A stretch of DNA of 64,000 nucleotides, taken from Streptomyces halobius. Lineage in GTDB: Bacteria > Actinomycetota > Actinomycetes > Streptomycetales > Streptomycetaceae. The first letter of the stretch is position 1. Each line of letters opens with the position of its first letter. The notes beneath the pieces were generated by a model. It had not been told where the DNA came from. It worked only from the letters and a program-made list of their open reading frames with translations, and searched no databases. Of the stretch, positions 17,199 to 25,104 are shown piece after piece. The position numbers and the translations under genes were made by a program. The stretch lies in contig NZ_CP086322.1 in assembly GCF_023277745.1 (NCBI RefSeq), forward strand, positions 2,356,001-2,420,000, written 5' to 3'.

Positions 17199-17283
17199 GA
17201 AGGGTCAGCGTCCCTCCCACGATGAGGCGTCGACTACGGGGGCCGCTGAGTGCGTTGGACGGAATGTACATGACCAAGCACCC

Positions 17284-17445
17284 TAGGGCCTGTCCGACGG
17301 ATCATGCCGGTCACGCACCCCGGGGCAGGTGTCAGCGGCGCACGTCGACGATCCACGGGAACTCGTGTGGGGTCGCCTCGTACACGGTCTTCCACTTACC
17401 GAAACGCGCCGGTAGATCCCGCCACGGGACTCCGGGATTCGAGGT
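17284..17445 (-). mobile_element. IS5-family scrap
   Basis: TAGGGCCTGTC at 17284-17294 is the same 11-mer found inverted at the end of the IS5 remnant at 2541-2551, so it marks an element end. On the minus strand 17389-17445 encodes NPGVPWRDLPARFGKWKTVY, the DUF4096-type N-terminal motif of IS5 transposases. The scrap joins directly to an SDR fragment upstream. Confidence 0.5.
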
Positions 17446-17715
17446 CGTGCTCCCAGACCGGCGTGTCGAACGCGAACAGCCGCTCGCCGCCCCAGACATC
17501 GTTGACCAGCACGTCGAGCCGTCCCTGCTCGGCGTCGATGCGCTCGGCCAGCGCACGGACCTGCTCGGCCCCGGGTGGTCGGTCGGCACCGCGATGCCGG
17601 TTCCGCCCGCGGCGGTGACGAGTTCCGCGGTCTCCTCGATCGTCTCGGGCCGGTCGCACTCCGAGCGCCGTTCCCGAGCCGTGCGGCCGGTGACGCAGAC
17701 CGTCGCACCCGCCCG
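17446..17715 (-). pseudogene. Short-chain dehydrogenase fragment
   Basis: The minus strand reads AGATVCVTGRTARERRSECD, PETIEETAELVTAAGGTGIA, EQVRALAERIDAEQGRLDVL and VNDVWGGERLFAFDTPVWEH. These are the middle of a classical SDR, with the N-V-W-G variant of the NNAG motif. The dinucleotide-binding start and the C-terminus are lost; the 5' side is fused to a regulator fragment and the 3' side to an IS5 scrap. Confidence 0.6.
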
Positions 17716-17913
17716 CGGGCGAGCAGCACCTGAAGCGCCGGCGAGTGGTCGGCGCAGTAGTCGAACAGTTCGCCTACGAACTCGGGGGAATGCGGTCGGC
17801 GTTCAGTTCGACCTCACCGGCGAGCCGGTCGACTGATCGGCGAACTCGGCGAACTCGGCGAACTCGGCGACAGCGAGGATCCGTTTCTTGGCGGGCGTGG
17901 TATCCCGGGGCAT
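17716..17913 (-). pseudogene. TetR-family regulator, truncated
   Basis: Starting ATG at 17913 the minus strand reads MPRDTTPAKKRILAVAEFAE, a TetR N-terminus in which the first helix is lengthened by a 9-bp triplet repeat (17842-17868). It then stops at TGA. Further on, ELFDYCADHSPALQVLLARG resembles the start of a TetR ligand domain before the frame runs into the SDR fragment. The DNA-binding helix-turn-helix is gone. Its probable operator survives at 17937-17964. Confidence 0.5.
17842..17868. repeat. Three tandem copies of a 9-bp repeat
   Basis: GAACTCGGC occurs three times head to tail (17842-17850, 17851-17859, 17860-17868). On the minus strand it encodes repeated AEF in the truncated regulator. 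Confidence 0.9.
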
Positions 17914-17936
17914 GGCATGAGCGGTCCGTCACACTC

Positions 17937-17964
17937 GTATCGAACGAACCGGTTCGCGTGATAC
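17937..17964. promoter_or_regulatory. Palindromic operator between the TetR remnant and the MBL-fold gene
   Basis: The 28-bp site has outer arms GTATC and GATAC around the perfect 12-bp core CGAACCGGTTCG (17945-17956). It lies 24 bp before the TetR-remnant start and about 80 bp before the divergent MBL-fold gene, the classic place for a TetR operator. Confidence 0.55.
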
Positions 17965-18044
17965 TTTGCGCCGGATTTGACCAAGACGGCCCGCAGAAGC
18001 CGTCGGCACCACGGGGAGCGAGGACAACGGGGAGGAAACCAACC

Positions 18045-19100
18045 ATGTCCGCATCGTGTGCCGAACCTGCCAGCAGCGTGAGTCGAAGGAACATGCTGCG
18101 GACGACCGCGGCCGCCGGACTGGCCGGTACGGCCGCGCTCACCGCGGCGCGCTCGGGGACGGCACAGGCCGCGGAACAGACCATGGCACAGGCCGGAGCG
18201 GACGGCCGCAGCGGGGTACACCTGCGGTGGCTCGGCGTAGCCGGCTGGGAAATGGTCTTCGACGGACACCGGCTGCTCATCGACCCGTACCTCACACGCC
18301 AGCAGTACGCGGGCCCCGACGGCACGATGGACATGCAACGCCCACTGGAGGTGAACTCGCGGATCATCAACTGGGTCCTGAGTGAACACCTGGGTGGCGC
18401 ACCGGAGTTCATCCTGGTTACCCACGGGCACTGGGACCACCTCGCCGACATCCCACCGCTGCTGAACCATCCGCAATGGACCGACCAGCAGATCCGGGTC
18501 CTCGGCGGCGAAACGCACCTGAACCTCATTCGCGCGATGGGGATCCCACCGGAGCACGAGTCCGACCTGGTACTGGTCACCGGCGGCGAACACCTGCGCT
18601 ACCCGCTGCGCAGCCCCGAACGGCCGCACCCCGACTACACCATCGAGGTGTTCCGCAGCCTGCACAGCCAGCTGGGCGGTTACGGCTTCGCCCCCGTCGG
18701 CACCCTGACCACTCCACCGGAGAAACCAACGAAGCTCGGAGAGCTGTTCGAGGGCGGCTCGTTGGGCTACCAGGTCACCGTGGGCGACCGGCTGCGCGTG
18801 ATGTTCCTCAGCGGCACCGCCAACTTCGCCGAGCGGGAAGTCGCCGGGGCCAGACCGGACGTGCTCGTACTCGGCGCGAGCGGCAACGCGGCGGTGCACG
18901 ACTACTTCGAGCGCGTGCTCCAGACGCTGGGCTGGCCGCGGATCGTTGTTCCCTCCCACCACGACGACCTGGTGACCGCCCTGGACGACCCGGAAGTGCA
19001 CGACGGCGTCAACCGTGAGATCGTCGCCACCTTGCAGAACATCATGGGCAACCGGGGCCGCGTCCTCGACCCACGCCACCTCCAGCCATTCCAGCTCTGA
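18045..19100 (+). CDS. Tat-exported metallo-beta-lactamase-fold hydrolase
   Basis: The start ATG at 18045 follows GGAGG at 18031-18035 and gives 351 residues. The N-terminus has a twin-arginine signal (SRRNMLRTTAAAGLAGTAAL, then ARSGTAQAA), so the protein is folded before export. The mature part is a UlaG-like MBL fold with LRWLGVAGWEMVFDGHRLLI and the metal motif THGHWDHLADIP (HxHxDH). Later histidines occur in RSLHSQLGGY and VPSHHDD. The activity cannot be named. It once had a divergent TetR-type regulator and an SDR neighbour, now decayed, while the operator is intact. Confidence 0.8.
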   Translation: MSASCAEPASSVSRRNMLRTTAAAGLAGTAALTAARSGTAQAAEQTMAQAGADGRSGVHLRWLGVAGWEMVFDGHRLLIDPYLTRQQYAGPDGTMDMQRPLEVNSRIINWVLSEHLGGAPEFILVTHGHWDHLADIPPLLNHPQWTDQQIRVLGGETHLNLIRAMGIPPEHESDLVLVTGGEHLRYPLRSPERPHPDYTIEVFRSLHSQLGGYGFAPVGTLTTPPEKPTKLGELFEGGSLGYQVTVGDRLRVMFLSGTANFAEREVAGARPDVLVLGASGNAAVHDYFERVLQTLGWPRIVVPSHHDDLVTALDDPEVHDGVNREIVATLQNIMGNRGRVLDPRHLQPFQL

Positions 19101-19575
19101 CATCGATGATGTTCGTGGTGACTCCGCTGGCAGGTCCGCCCCGAGCTCCGACAGTCAGTGGCCGGTCACGCGGTCGTCTTCTTGTCGGTGGGGGGAGCGG
19201 GCCCAGCTTGCGCGCCTCGGCGATCCACCGGCCCGCAGTTGCCCCGGACTTCCCCAGCGGGCCGCGATCGCCCTGCGAGGTGGCGTCTTGTTGGCCACTG
19301 CCCACCGGTATACGCGGGCTAAGGCCCGTGCGTGTTCGTCCCCTCCCCCGTATGGACGCGCAGCGGCCTCCGGCGCTACCGACTCGCCGAGTGCCTTGGT
19401 CTTCTCCTCGGATGCCGACTTCATCAGGCGGCCGCAGGGAAGGCGGCGCTTGAGGGTCGGTGTCATGCTGACAGCGGCGAGGGCTTCATCCGTGATGCGC
19501 ACGTAGAAACCGTTGAGTACAGGCTGGCCCGCACGTAGCGTGTCGGCCACGAATGAGCCGTAGAGCCCACCACTG
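19101..19575 (-). pseudogene. Helix-turn-helix-like hypothetical gene, frameshifted
   Basis: The minus strand reads ITDEALAAVSMTPTLKRRLP and DEHARALARVYRWAVANKTP, PRRAIAARWG, then changes frame near 19245 to KSGATAGRWIAEARKLGPL. The pattern of a helix, PP..AIAARWG and TAGRWI.EARKLG matches the small replication/recombinase-linked HTH proteins common in Streptomyces elements. The frameshift and the missing end make it a likely pseudogene. Confidence 0.4.
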
Positions 19576-19851
19576 ATGCGCAACCAGAACAACGCCACGG
19601 AGCACGCTCCGTGGCCTCGGTACATCCGTGCCCGTGAAGGCCACGACCCTAGTCTGCCGCGCAACGTTTCCCCCCGCCTTCTGCTGCACTTCGGCCACCG
19701 CACCCGCATCGTCACCGCTGCCCTCCCCACGCCATCGAGAACGGCGAGCCGGAGCACAGCAAGACCGCGTCGAACACCACGCACCAGGCCCATCCCCGAA
19801 CACAGCAACCCCCGCCGGAGCCAGCCGACGCGCCCCCTTCCCTTGAGCCCC
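19576..19851. other. Gene-free stretch downstream of the SDR/DUF2867 gene
   Basis: No reading on either strand has a credible start, domain or codon pattern. Only fragments of low-complexity Arg/Pro-rich frames occur. Confidence 0.35.
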
Positions 19852-21363
19852 TCAGTCGGTACGGGCCGATTCAGGGGCGGCCGATTCGGCCGCGGTGGCG
19901 ATGTTGCGGGCCATGCCGCCGAAGACCGCGGCGTGGAAGGGGGCCACGCCCCACCAGTAGGCGTGCCCGGCCAGGCCGTGCGGATGGAACAGGGCCCGCT
20001 GCCGGTACACCGTGCGCCCCTGTGGATCCCGGTCGACGGCCATCTCCAGCCAGGCCAGGCCAGGCAGCCGCATCTCCGCGCGCAGCCGGAGCAGGCGGCC
20101 CGGCTCGATCTCCTCCACTCGCCAGAAGTCCAAGCTGTCGCCGACCCGCAGCCGGGTCGCGTCCCGGCGGCCCCGGCTCAGGCCGACACCGCCCACCAGG
20201 GTGTCCAGCCAGCCCCGCAGGGACCAGGCCAGCGGCGAGGAGTACCAGCCGTTCTCACCGCCGATCGCCTCCACCACCCGCCACAGCGCCTGCGGCGACG
20301 CCGCGACCGTGCGCTCACGGTGATCCGTGTAGAGGCTCCCGCCCGCCCAGTCGGGGTCGGTCGGCAGCGGGTCGCTGGGGGCGCGGGGAGTCGAGGCCGA
20401 GGACCACCTAGTGGCCACGTCCGCCTCCTGCACGCGCCTCAGAGCCAGCCGGATCGCCCGGTCGAGGGTGACCGGGCCCTCCGGCGGGTCCGGCACGTAA
20501 CGGACGATGTCCCGCTCGGCGCAGACCACCTCGTGCTTCAGTGACTCGACCAGCGGGCGCGCGAGAGCGCCCGGCACCGGGGTGACCAGACCGACCCAGA
20601 GGCTGGACAACCGGGGGGTGAGAAGCGGAACGGGCAGGATGACCCGCTTCGGCAGCTCCGCGATGGCGGCGTACCGCCGCATCATCTCCTGGTACGTGAC
20701 AACATCTGGCCCGCCGATGTCGAAGGCTCGGTTCACGTCGTACGGCAGCCGCGCGCACCCCACGAGGAGGCGGAGCACGTCGCGGACGGCGATCGGCTGG
20801 ATGCGGGTGCGCACCCAACTCGGGGTCACCATCACGGGAAGCCGCTCGCTCAGATGGCGCAGCATCTCGAACGAGACCGAACCCGAACCGATGATCACGG
20901 CTGCCCGCAGTACGGCGACCGGCACGCCCGAGGCCAGGAGGATGCGGCCCACTTCGGCGCGGGACCGCAGATGGGGTGACAGTGCGTGCTCGGGTACTCC
21001 GGAAGGGCTCAGCCCGCCGAGGTAGACGATCCGCCGGATTCCGGCGGCACGCGCCTGCTCACCGAAGATCCTGGCCGCGCGCCGGTCGGTCTCCTCGAAA
21101 CCCCGCCCGGTGTCCAGCGCGTGCACCAGGTAGTAGGCGACGTCCATTCCCTCCATGGCCGCGCGCACGGACTTCTCGTCCGTCACGTCCCCGCGCACGG
21201 CCTCCGCCTGCGCGGCCCACGAATGGTCCCGCAGCTTGCCGGGCAAGCGGGCCAGGCAGCGCACCGAGTACCCGGCGGCCAGCAGCTCCGGCACCAGCCT
21301 GCCGCCCAGGTAACCGGTGGCGCCGGTGACCAGACAGCGCAGCGGCCGGTCGTCGTCGGTCAT
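19852..21363 (-). CDS. NAD(P)H-binding SDR protein fused to a DUF2867 domain (503 aa)
   Basis: Residues 8-15 hold the Rossmann motif TGATGYLGG, followed by an atypical extended-SDR fold (VRGDVTDEKSVRAAMEGMDV, VAYYLVHALDTG, RIVYLGGLSPSG). From about residue 340 the C-terminal half is the DUF2867 START-like region (LYTDHRERTVAASPQALWRV, GDSLDFWRVEEIEPGRLLRL, YRQRALFHPHGLAGHAYWW). This two-part architecture is common in actinobacteria; a role in redox or membrane-quinone metabolism has been suggested for relatives, but no substrate can be read here. The gene stands alone on the minus strand. Confidence 0.85.
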   Translation of the reverse strand: MTDDDRPLRCLVTGATGYLGGRLVPELLAAGYSVRCLARLPGKLRDHSWAAQAEAVRGDVTDEKSVRAAMEGMDVAYYLVHALDTGRGFEETDRRAARIFGEQARAAGIRRIVYLGGLSPSGVPEHALSPHLRSRAEVGRILLASGVPVAVLRAAVIIGSGSVSFEMLRHLSERLPVMVTPSWVRTRIQPIAVRDVLRLLVGCARLPYDVNRAFDIGGPDVVTYQEMMRRYAAIAELPKRVILPVPLLTPRLSSLWVGLVTPVPGALARPLVESLKHEVVCAERDIVRYVPDPPEGPVTLDRAIRLALRRVQEADVATRWSSASTPRAPSDPLPTDPDWAGGSLYTDHRERTVAASPQALWRVVEAIGGENGWYSSPLAWSLRGWLDTLVGGVGLSRGRRDATRLRVGDSLDFWRVEEIEPGRLLRLRAEMRLPGLAWLEMAVDRDPQGRTVYRQRALFHPHGLAGHAYWWGVAPFHAAVFGGMARNIATAAESAAPESARTD

Positions 21364-21588
21364 GCCGATCGCACTCGTGCCGGTCGGGTGCTCTTTGTCC
21401 GGCGACGGCCGGCGGACCGGGCCGCAAGAAACGTCATGGCTCTCATGTCTTCCCGGGACGTGCGCCCCTCCGAGGGGCTCTGTCGCTGTTCTCCTGAGCC
21501 CATGCTTGGGGCCGAGGACGAGCCCCGCAACCTCGCCGATCCCGGCCGGAGGGTGACAGCGGGTCGGCGCACGGGCTTAGGCCGGTCT
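21364..21588. other. Short intergenic stretch before the island
   Basis: This stretch holds the promoter side of the SDR/DUF2867 gene. No further gene is supported. Confidence 0.3.
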
Positions 21589-21830
21589 GGCTATCGATGT
21601 TCAGGCGTGCTGGCCTGGAGGTTCGGCTGGTGGGCGATTCGACAGGTCGTCGTGTGGACGGGCCGAGCTCGGTATCGACCCCGGCTTCGATATCCGGGTC
21701 CAGGCGGCGCCGTTCGGCGATGCCCTCGGTGCGGACCGCGGTCCGATCGTGCATGCGCCCGGGGCGGGCGACCTGCCGGGCCAGGCGTTCCTGGCTCATC
21801 ACCACGCGGCGGGTGCCTTCCACCAGGTAG
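21589..21830 (-). mobile_element. IS5-type element remnant, copy A (minus orientation)
   Basis: The minus strand encodes RPGRMHDRTAVRTEGIAERR and LDPDIEAGVDTEL, a degenerate form of the middle of a HARBI/DDE_4-type IS5 transposase (..VRPGRMHDQTALRTEGIAE..). The stretch 21589-21673 is about 75% identical to the inverse of 24673-24757, which is the outer end of copy B. The catalytic C-terminal portion is deleted. Confidence 0.65.
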
Positions 21831-22195
21831 GGCAACTACTACCTCTCCAGCCCTGACCTGCGCCGGGAGATCCACGGCGGCCTCCAGGTCGTGGAGAACC
21901 GGAGCAGCGCGAACATCGTCATCCGCTACGGCAAGTACGCGTCCTGACCGGCCCGGACAAGGGGCACGCCGAGACCTCGATGCTCGCCCGGCACCTGCTC
22001 CAGTCCGCGTTCGTGCACGTCTTCTCTGGTCCAGCAGGTCCGCGCCGAACCGGCCTGGGCGAAAAAGCGGACAGACGAGGACCGGCGCGGGCTGACCGCG
22101 CTGTTCTGGTCGAAGACCAACCTGTACGGAACTTTCCGCCTGGAGATGGACAAGCGGTTGGACCTCGGGCTGCCTGTCGCGGCGCCCCGACCGTA
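21831..22195 (+). mobile_element. Tn3-family transposase C-terminal remnant
   Basis: In successive frames the plus strand encodes NYYLSSPDLRREIHGGLQVV, LTGPDKGHAETSMLARHLLQ, EPAWAKKRTDEDRRGLTALF and WSKTNLYGTFRLEMDKRLDL. This is the C-terminal end of Tn3-type transposases. Two frameshifts (near 21945 and 22020) and loss of the body make it inactive. Confidence 0.75.
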
Positions 22196-22224
22196 GTCCG
22201 CAAAGGCCGCCGCGGCAGTGGCCG

Positions 22225-22668
22225 CTATTCTGCGCCCGGGATGGGCGGCTGGCCCCATCGGGCCTCCAGCGTCGTCCGCAGGGCATCGACCCTGTCCTGG
22301 CCGATCCGCCCGGCGAGCTGCTCTTCCAGCCGTTCGAGGATGAGGCCGGCCCGCCGGTGCGCGTGTTCGCCTTCCTGGGTACGCCGGATCAGCCGCTGCC
22401 GGGCGGAGGCGGGGTGGGGAACCTGTTCGAGCAATCCGGCGGCGACCAGGCCGTGCACGGCCTGGTGCGCGGTCTGCCGGGTGACGCCCATGCGCCGGGC
22501 CAGCTCCGACACCGTGGTGCCCTGGTCATCCAGTACGGCGAAGAGCTGCACCTGTGTCGGGGACACCGGCGTGGCGCCGTCCGCTTCCAGGGCTGCCAGC
22601 AGTCCTTCTTCGAACCAGCGCCGGGCGTCACCGAGCAGTTGGGGGAGGTTGCGGCGGGTGGATTGCAT
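22225..22668 (-). CDS. MarR-family regulator of the queD operon
   Basis: From the ATG at 22668 (preceded by GAGGAA) the protein has 147 residues. It has a MarR winged helix: TPVSPTQVQLFAVLDDQGTT, VSELARRMGVTRQTAHQAVH and GLVAAGLLEQVPHPASARQR, with a dimerisation helix at the end. It is divergent from queD, and the 117-bp gap contains a strong palindrome at 22738-22754. I infer that it represses queD and the esterase until a flavonoid or its breakdown product binds; MarR proteins commonly respond to phenolics. Confidence 0.85.
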   Translation of the reverse strand: MQSTRRNLPQLLGDARRWFEEGLLAALEADGATPVSPTQVQLFAVLDDQGTTVSELARRMGVTRQTAHQAVHGLVAAGLLEQVPHPASARQRLIRRTQEGEHAHRRAGLILERLEEQLAGRIGQDRVDALRTTLEARWGQPPIPGAE

Positions 22669-22737
22669 CTGTTCCTCACGATGGCAGGAGGCGGGGACCG
22701 GGATCACCTCCGCGGTTTGCCCACCGGCATTATCTTA

Positions 22738-22764
22738 TGTCAGGCTGCCTGACATTCTGTCAGG
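22738..22764. promoter_or_regulatory. MarR operator with a third half-site
   Basis: TGTCAGG-CTG-CCTGACA (22738-22754) is a perfect 7+3+7 inverted repeat. A third TGTCAGG (22758-22764) follows in direct orientation 20 bp after the first. The site lies between the divergent marR and queD starts. Confidence 0.65.
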
Positions 22765-22785
22765 GAAGTCGGTCGAGGAGACTGC

Positions 22786-23343
22786 ATGACCATCGAGTAC
22801 GCCACCCGCTACCGGCGCGCTTCACGCATACCCGACGAGCCGGGCAAGCCCTACTTCATCGAGAAGGGCGAGGGGGACCGCGCCCACCTGTTCGGCGACC
22901 TGGTCACCATCTACGCCGGCGGCGAGCAGACCGAGGACACCTTCAACTTCTTCACCGTCGAAGGCCCCAAGGGCGACCTCATCCCGGCCCACCTGCACCC
23001 CGACACCCACGAGGTCTTCTACATCGCCGCCGGCGCCGTGCGGCTGTTCGTCGAGGACACCGAGGGCAACCAGCAGGAGAAGCTGCTGACCCCCGGCGAC
23101 TTCGGCTTCGTGCCCAAGAACTGCCCGCACGCCTACCGCATGGAGCGCCACCACAGCCAGGTCGTCGGCGTCGCCGCCGGCCCCGGCGGCACCTTCGAGC
23201 GGTTCTTCGAAAACCTCGGCGCGCCCGCCGAGCACCTCGGCCTGCCACGCAAACCTGTCCTCCCCGAGCCCCACAAGTTCGCAACCGTCCCCGAACGGTA
23301 CGACGTGCGCTTCCTGCCCGACCACCAGTGGCGGACCCGATGA
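22786..23343 (+). CDS. queD: Quercetin 2,3-dioxygenase, monocupin QueD type
   Basis: This 185-residue protein closely matches Streptomyces QueD in length and sequence (MTIEYATR start, IPDEPGKPYFIEKG, FGDLVTIYAGGEQTEDTFNF). The cupin metal ligands are visible as H69, H71 and E76 in PAHLHPDTHEVFYI, and H115 in KNCPHAYRMERHHSQVVGVA. QueD cleaves the flavonol C ring with O2, releasing CO and a phenolic depside; nickel or cobalt is favoured in the known Streptomyces enzyme. The gene overlaps the following alpha/beta-hydrolase by 4 bp (ATGA) and is preceded by a MarR operator. Confidence 0.92.
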   Translation: MTIEYATRYRRASRIPDEPGKPYFIEKGEGDRAHLFGDLVTIYAGGEQTEDTFNFFTVEGPKGDLIPAHLHPDTHEVFYIAAGAVRLFVEDTEGNQQEKLLTPGDFGFVPKNCPHAYRMERHHSQVVGVAAGPGGTFERFFENLGAPAEHLGLPRKPVLPEPHKFATVPERYDVRFLPDHQWRTR

Positions 23344-24251
23344 CGCCAACGGAGCCCTCGCTGAGGGAACTGATCGCCGCGCCCCACCCCGACCGTGCTT
23401 CCCTGCCGCCCGCAGCGCCCGGCGTACGCGAACTGCGCGGCGTACCCTACGGCGAAGTCGAGGGCAGCCGCCCGCTGGAACTCGACCTGTGGCTGCCCGA
23501 GACCGACCAGGCGGCCCGGCCTGTTCCGTTGGTGCTGTTCGTGCACGGCGGCGCCTGGCACCGGGGGCGGCGCGACGACATGGGCCTGCGCACACGCCAC
23601 TGGGCTCCCAGCCCCTTCGCGCACATCGCGGCCGCGGGCTTCGCCGTCGCCTGCGCCGACTACCGGCTCAGCGGCGAAGCCACCTTCCCCGCCCCGCTCG
23701 ACGACCTGCGCGCCGCCCTGCGCTGGCTCACCCTCCGCTCCGCGGAACTGGGCATCGACACCGAGCGCACGGTGGTGTGGGGAGAGTCCGCCGGCGGACA
23801 CCTCGCCTCGCTCCTCGCCCTGACCCACACCGACCCTTCCCCCAGCCCTGCGAGCAGGGGATACCCCATGCCGGCCGGTGCCGTGGTCTGGTACGCACCG
23901 AGCGACCTGACCACCGCACGGGGCTGCTTCACTCCCGAAGACGCCGCCACCCCCGAGGCGCGCATGCTCGGTTCGGCCCCGGCCACCGTCCCGGAGCGGG
24001 CCCGCGCGGCCAGTCCCCTCGCCCACGTCCGCTCCAGCGCGCCACCATTCCTCCTCATCCACGGTGACGAGGACACTCTGGTGGACCGCTCGCACAGCCA
24101 GTCCCTCGCCACGGCACTGGAGCAGGCCGGAGCGCCGGTCGACCTGTTGAAGGTCACGGGGGCCGACCACGGCTGGCACCGGCTGCCCGATGCTCACATC
24201 GAGGAGATCTTCACCCGCTCCCTGGCCTTCGTCCGTCGCCTTCTGCCCTGA
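23340..24251 (+). CDS. Alpha/beta-hydrolase (HSL/esterase type), possible depside hydrolase
   Basis: This 303-residue protein has the HSL-type oxyanion motif FVHGGAWHRG, the nucleophile elbow WGESAGGHLASLLAL, a late Asp in LLIHGDEDTLVD and the catalytic His in GADHGWHRLP. It starts ATG at 23340 inside the queD stop (ATGA), so the two are co-translated. QueD produces an ester (a depside); an esterase is the expected next enzyme, releasing the two phenolic acids. That substrate is inference from position only; no exporter or ring-cleavage enzyme is adjacent. No signal peptide is present, so it acts in the cytosol. Confidence 0.85.
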   Translation: MTPTEPSLRELIAAPHPDRASLPPAAPGVRELRGVPYGEVEGSRPLELDLWLPETDQAARPVPLVLFVHGGAWHRGRRDDMGLRTRHWAPSPFAHIAAAGFAVACADYRLSGEATFPAPLDDLRAALRWLTLRSAELGIDTERTVVWGESAGGHLASLLALTHTDPSPSPASRGYPMPAGAVVWYAPSDLTTARGCFTPEDAATPEARMLGSAPATVPERARAASPLAHVRSSAPPFLLIHGDEDTLVDRSHSQSLATALEQAGAPVDLLKVTGADHGWHRLPDAHIEEIFTRSLAFVRRLLP

Positions 24252-24389
24252 CGATCTCGGGGGAAACTCGGGCGGTACCGGTCGGGCCGTGACATGAGCA
24301 GGGCGGCACGGGTTCTTCGGGTGTGAAGACGAAGTGGGCCGTGCGGCCTTGTCCCATCCTGCCTTCTGTGGTGTCTCCCGTGCGCATCT

Positions 24390-24757
24390 CGGCGGTCTGG
24401 TTGAGGAGTTGACCGGTCCGTGGCAAGCGCCGAGGGAGTCGGCGCTGTGCGAGCGGCGGGGCGGCGAGCACCGTCGGCAGCCCGGGGCCGGGGCAAGCAC
24501 GAGCCGGTGTGCACCGACCGGTCCTGGCCACCCTGGTCCACCTGCGCACCCAACTCCCGCACGCCGCACTCGCCGAGCTGTATCGCCGAGCAGCTCCGTC
24601 TTCCCCCACCGAACCATCGCCGCCCTGGTCTCCGACCGCGCCGCCCAACGGCCACTCACCGCAAGCCGAGCACCGAACTCGTACCCGTCAGCACAATGGC
24701 CTGCTGAATCACCTACCAGCCCAATCTCAGGCCCAGCACACCCGAACATCAATAGCC
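24390..24757 (+). mobile_element. IS5-type element remnant, copy B (plus orientation)
   Basis: The plus strand encodes RVLATLVHLRTQLPHAALAE-type N-terminal sequence (LATLVHLRTQLPHAALAELY). After an internal deletion it continues with the C-terminus TIAALVSDRAAQRPL and KPSTELVPVSTMAC, ending at 24705. The outer end 24673-24757 is homologous to the inverse of 21589-21673. So one IS5-type element left deletion derivatives on both sides of the marR-queD-esterase block, in opposite orientations. Confidence 0.7.
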
Positions 24758-25104
24758 GACACCGCGTAAGCGGGCTCGGCGGCGTGCGTGGGGGGCAGCA
24801 TCCGGCCGGGTGGCCAGGGCGAGAGGTTAGGAGTACGAGCGCGATGACATCCCTTCCGGCCGACAGGAGGGGGCTGTCCCGGTCGTGTGACTGGTGGGCT
24901 CGCATGTTCAGGTGTCGCGTATTCGCAACCATGGCGCTCGCCGGCTCCCCGTGAGCCGGGCGCGAGGGGGGCGGGACTTCCGGTGACGCCGGGAGTGCAC
25001 CAGGATGTCGCCCCTACGCCTTCGCCCGGCCCCACGCACGACGACCGTACTCGCCCCGCACGGCGCAGGGCCGCACGCCGCGTGCGGGGAGACAGGAGAA
25101 TCCG
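24758..25104. other. Intergenic region upstream of the BVMO gene
   Basis: These 347 bp hold no supported gene. The end includes the ribosome-binding site GGAGA (about 25089-25099) before the ATG at 25105. ATGTTCAGGTGT at 24903-24914 resembles the IS5-type ends nearby and may be a further scrap. Confidence 0.3.

Noticed and set aside
17745..18044. N-terminal extension of the MBL-fold protein by 100 residues
   Set aside because: The extension crosses a TetR remnant and the operator; GGAGG before the ATG at 18045 and the Tat signal right after it fix the start.
23133..24932. A 599-codon open frame on the minus strand across the queD-esterase block
   Set aside because: It is the antisense of two well-supported genes; its sequence is Gly/Arg/Val-rich shadow with no domain. 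Only the end of it overlaps the IS remnant, which is annotated separately.
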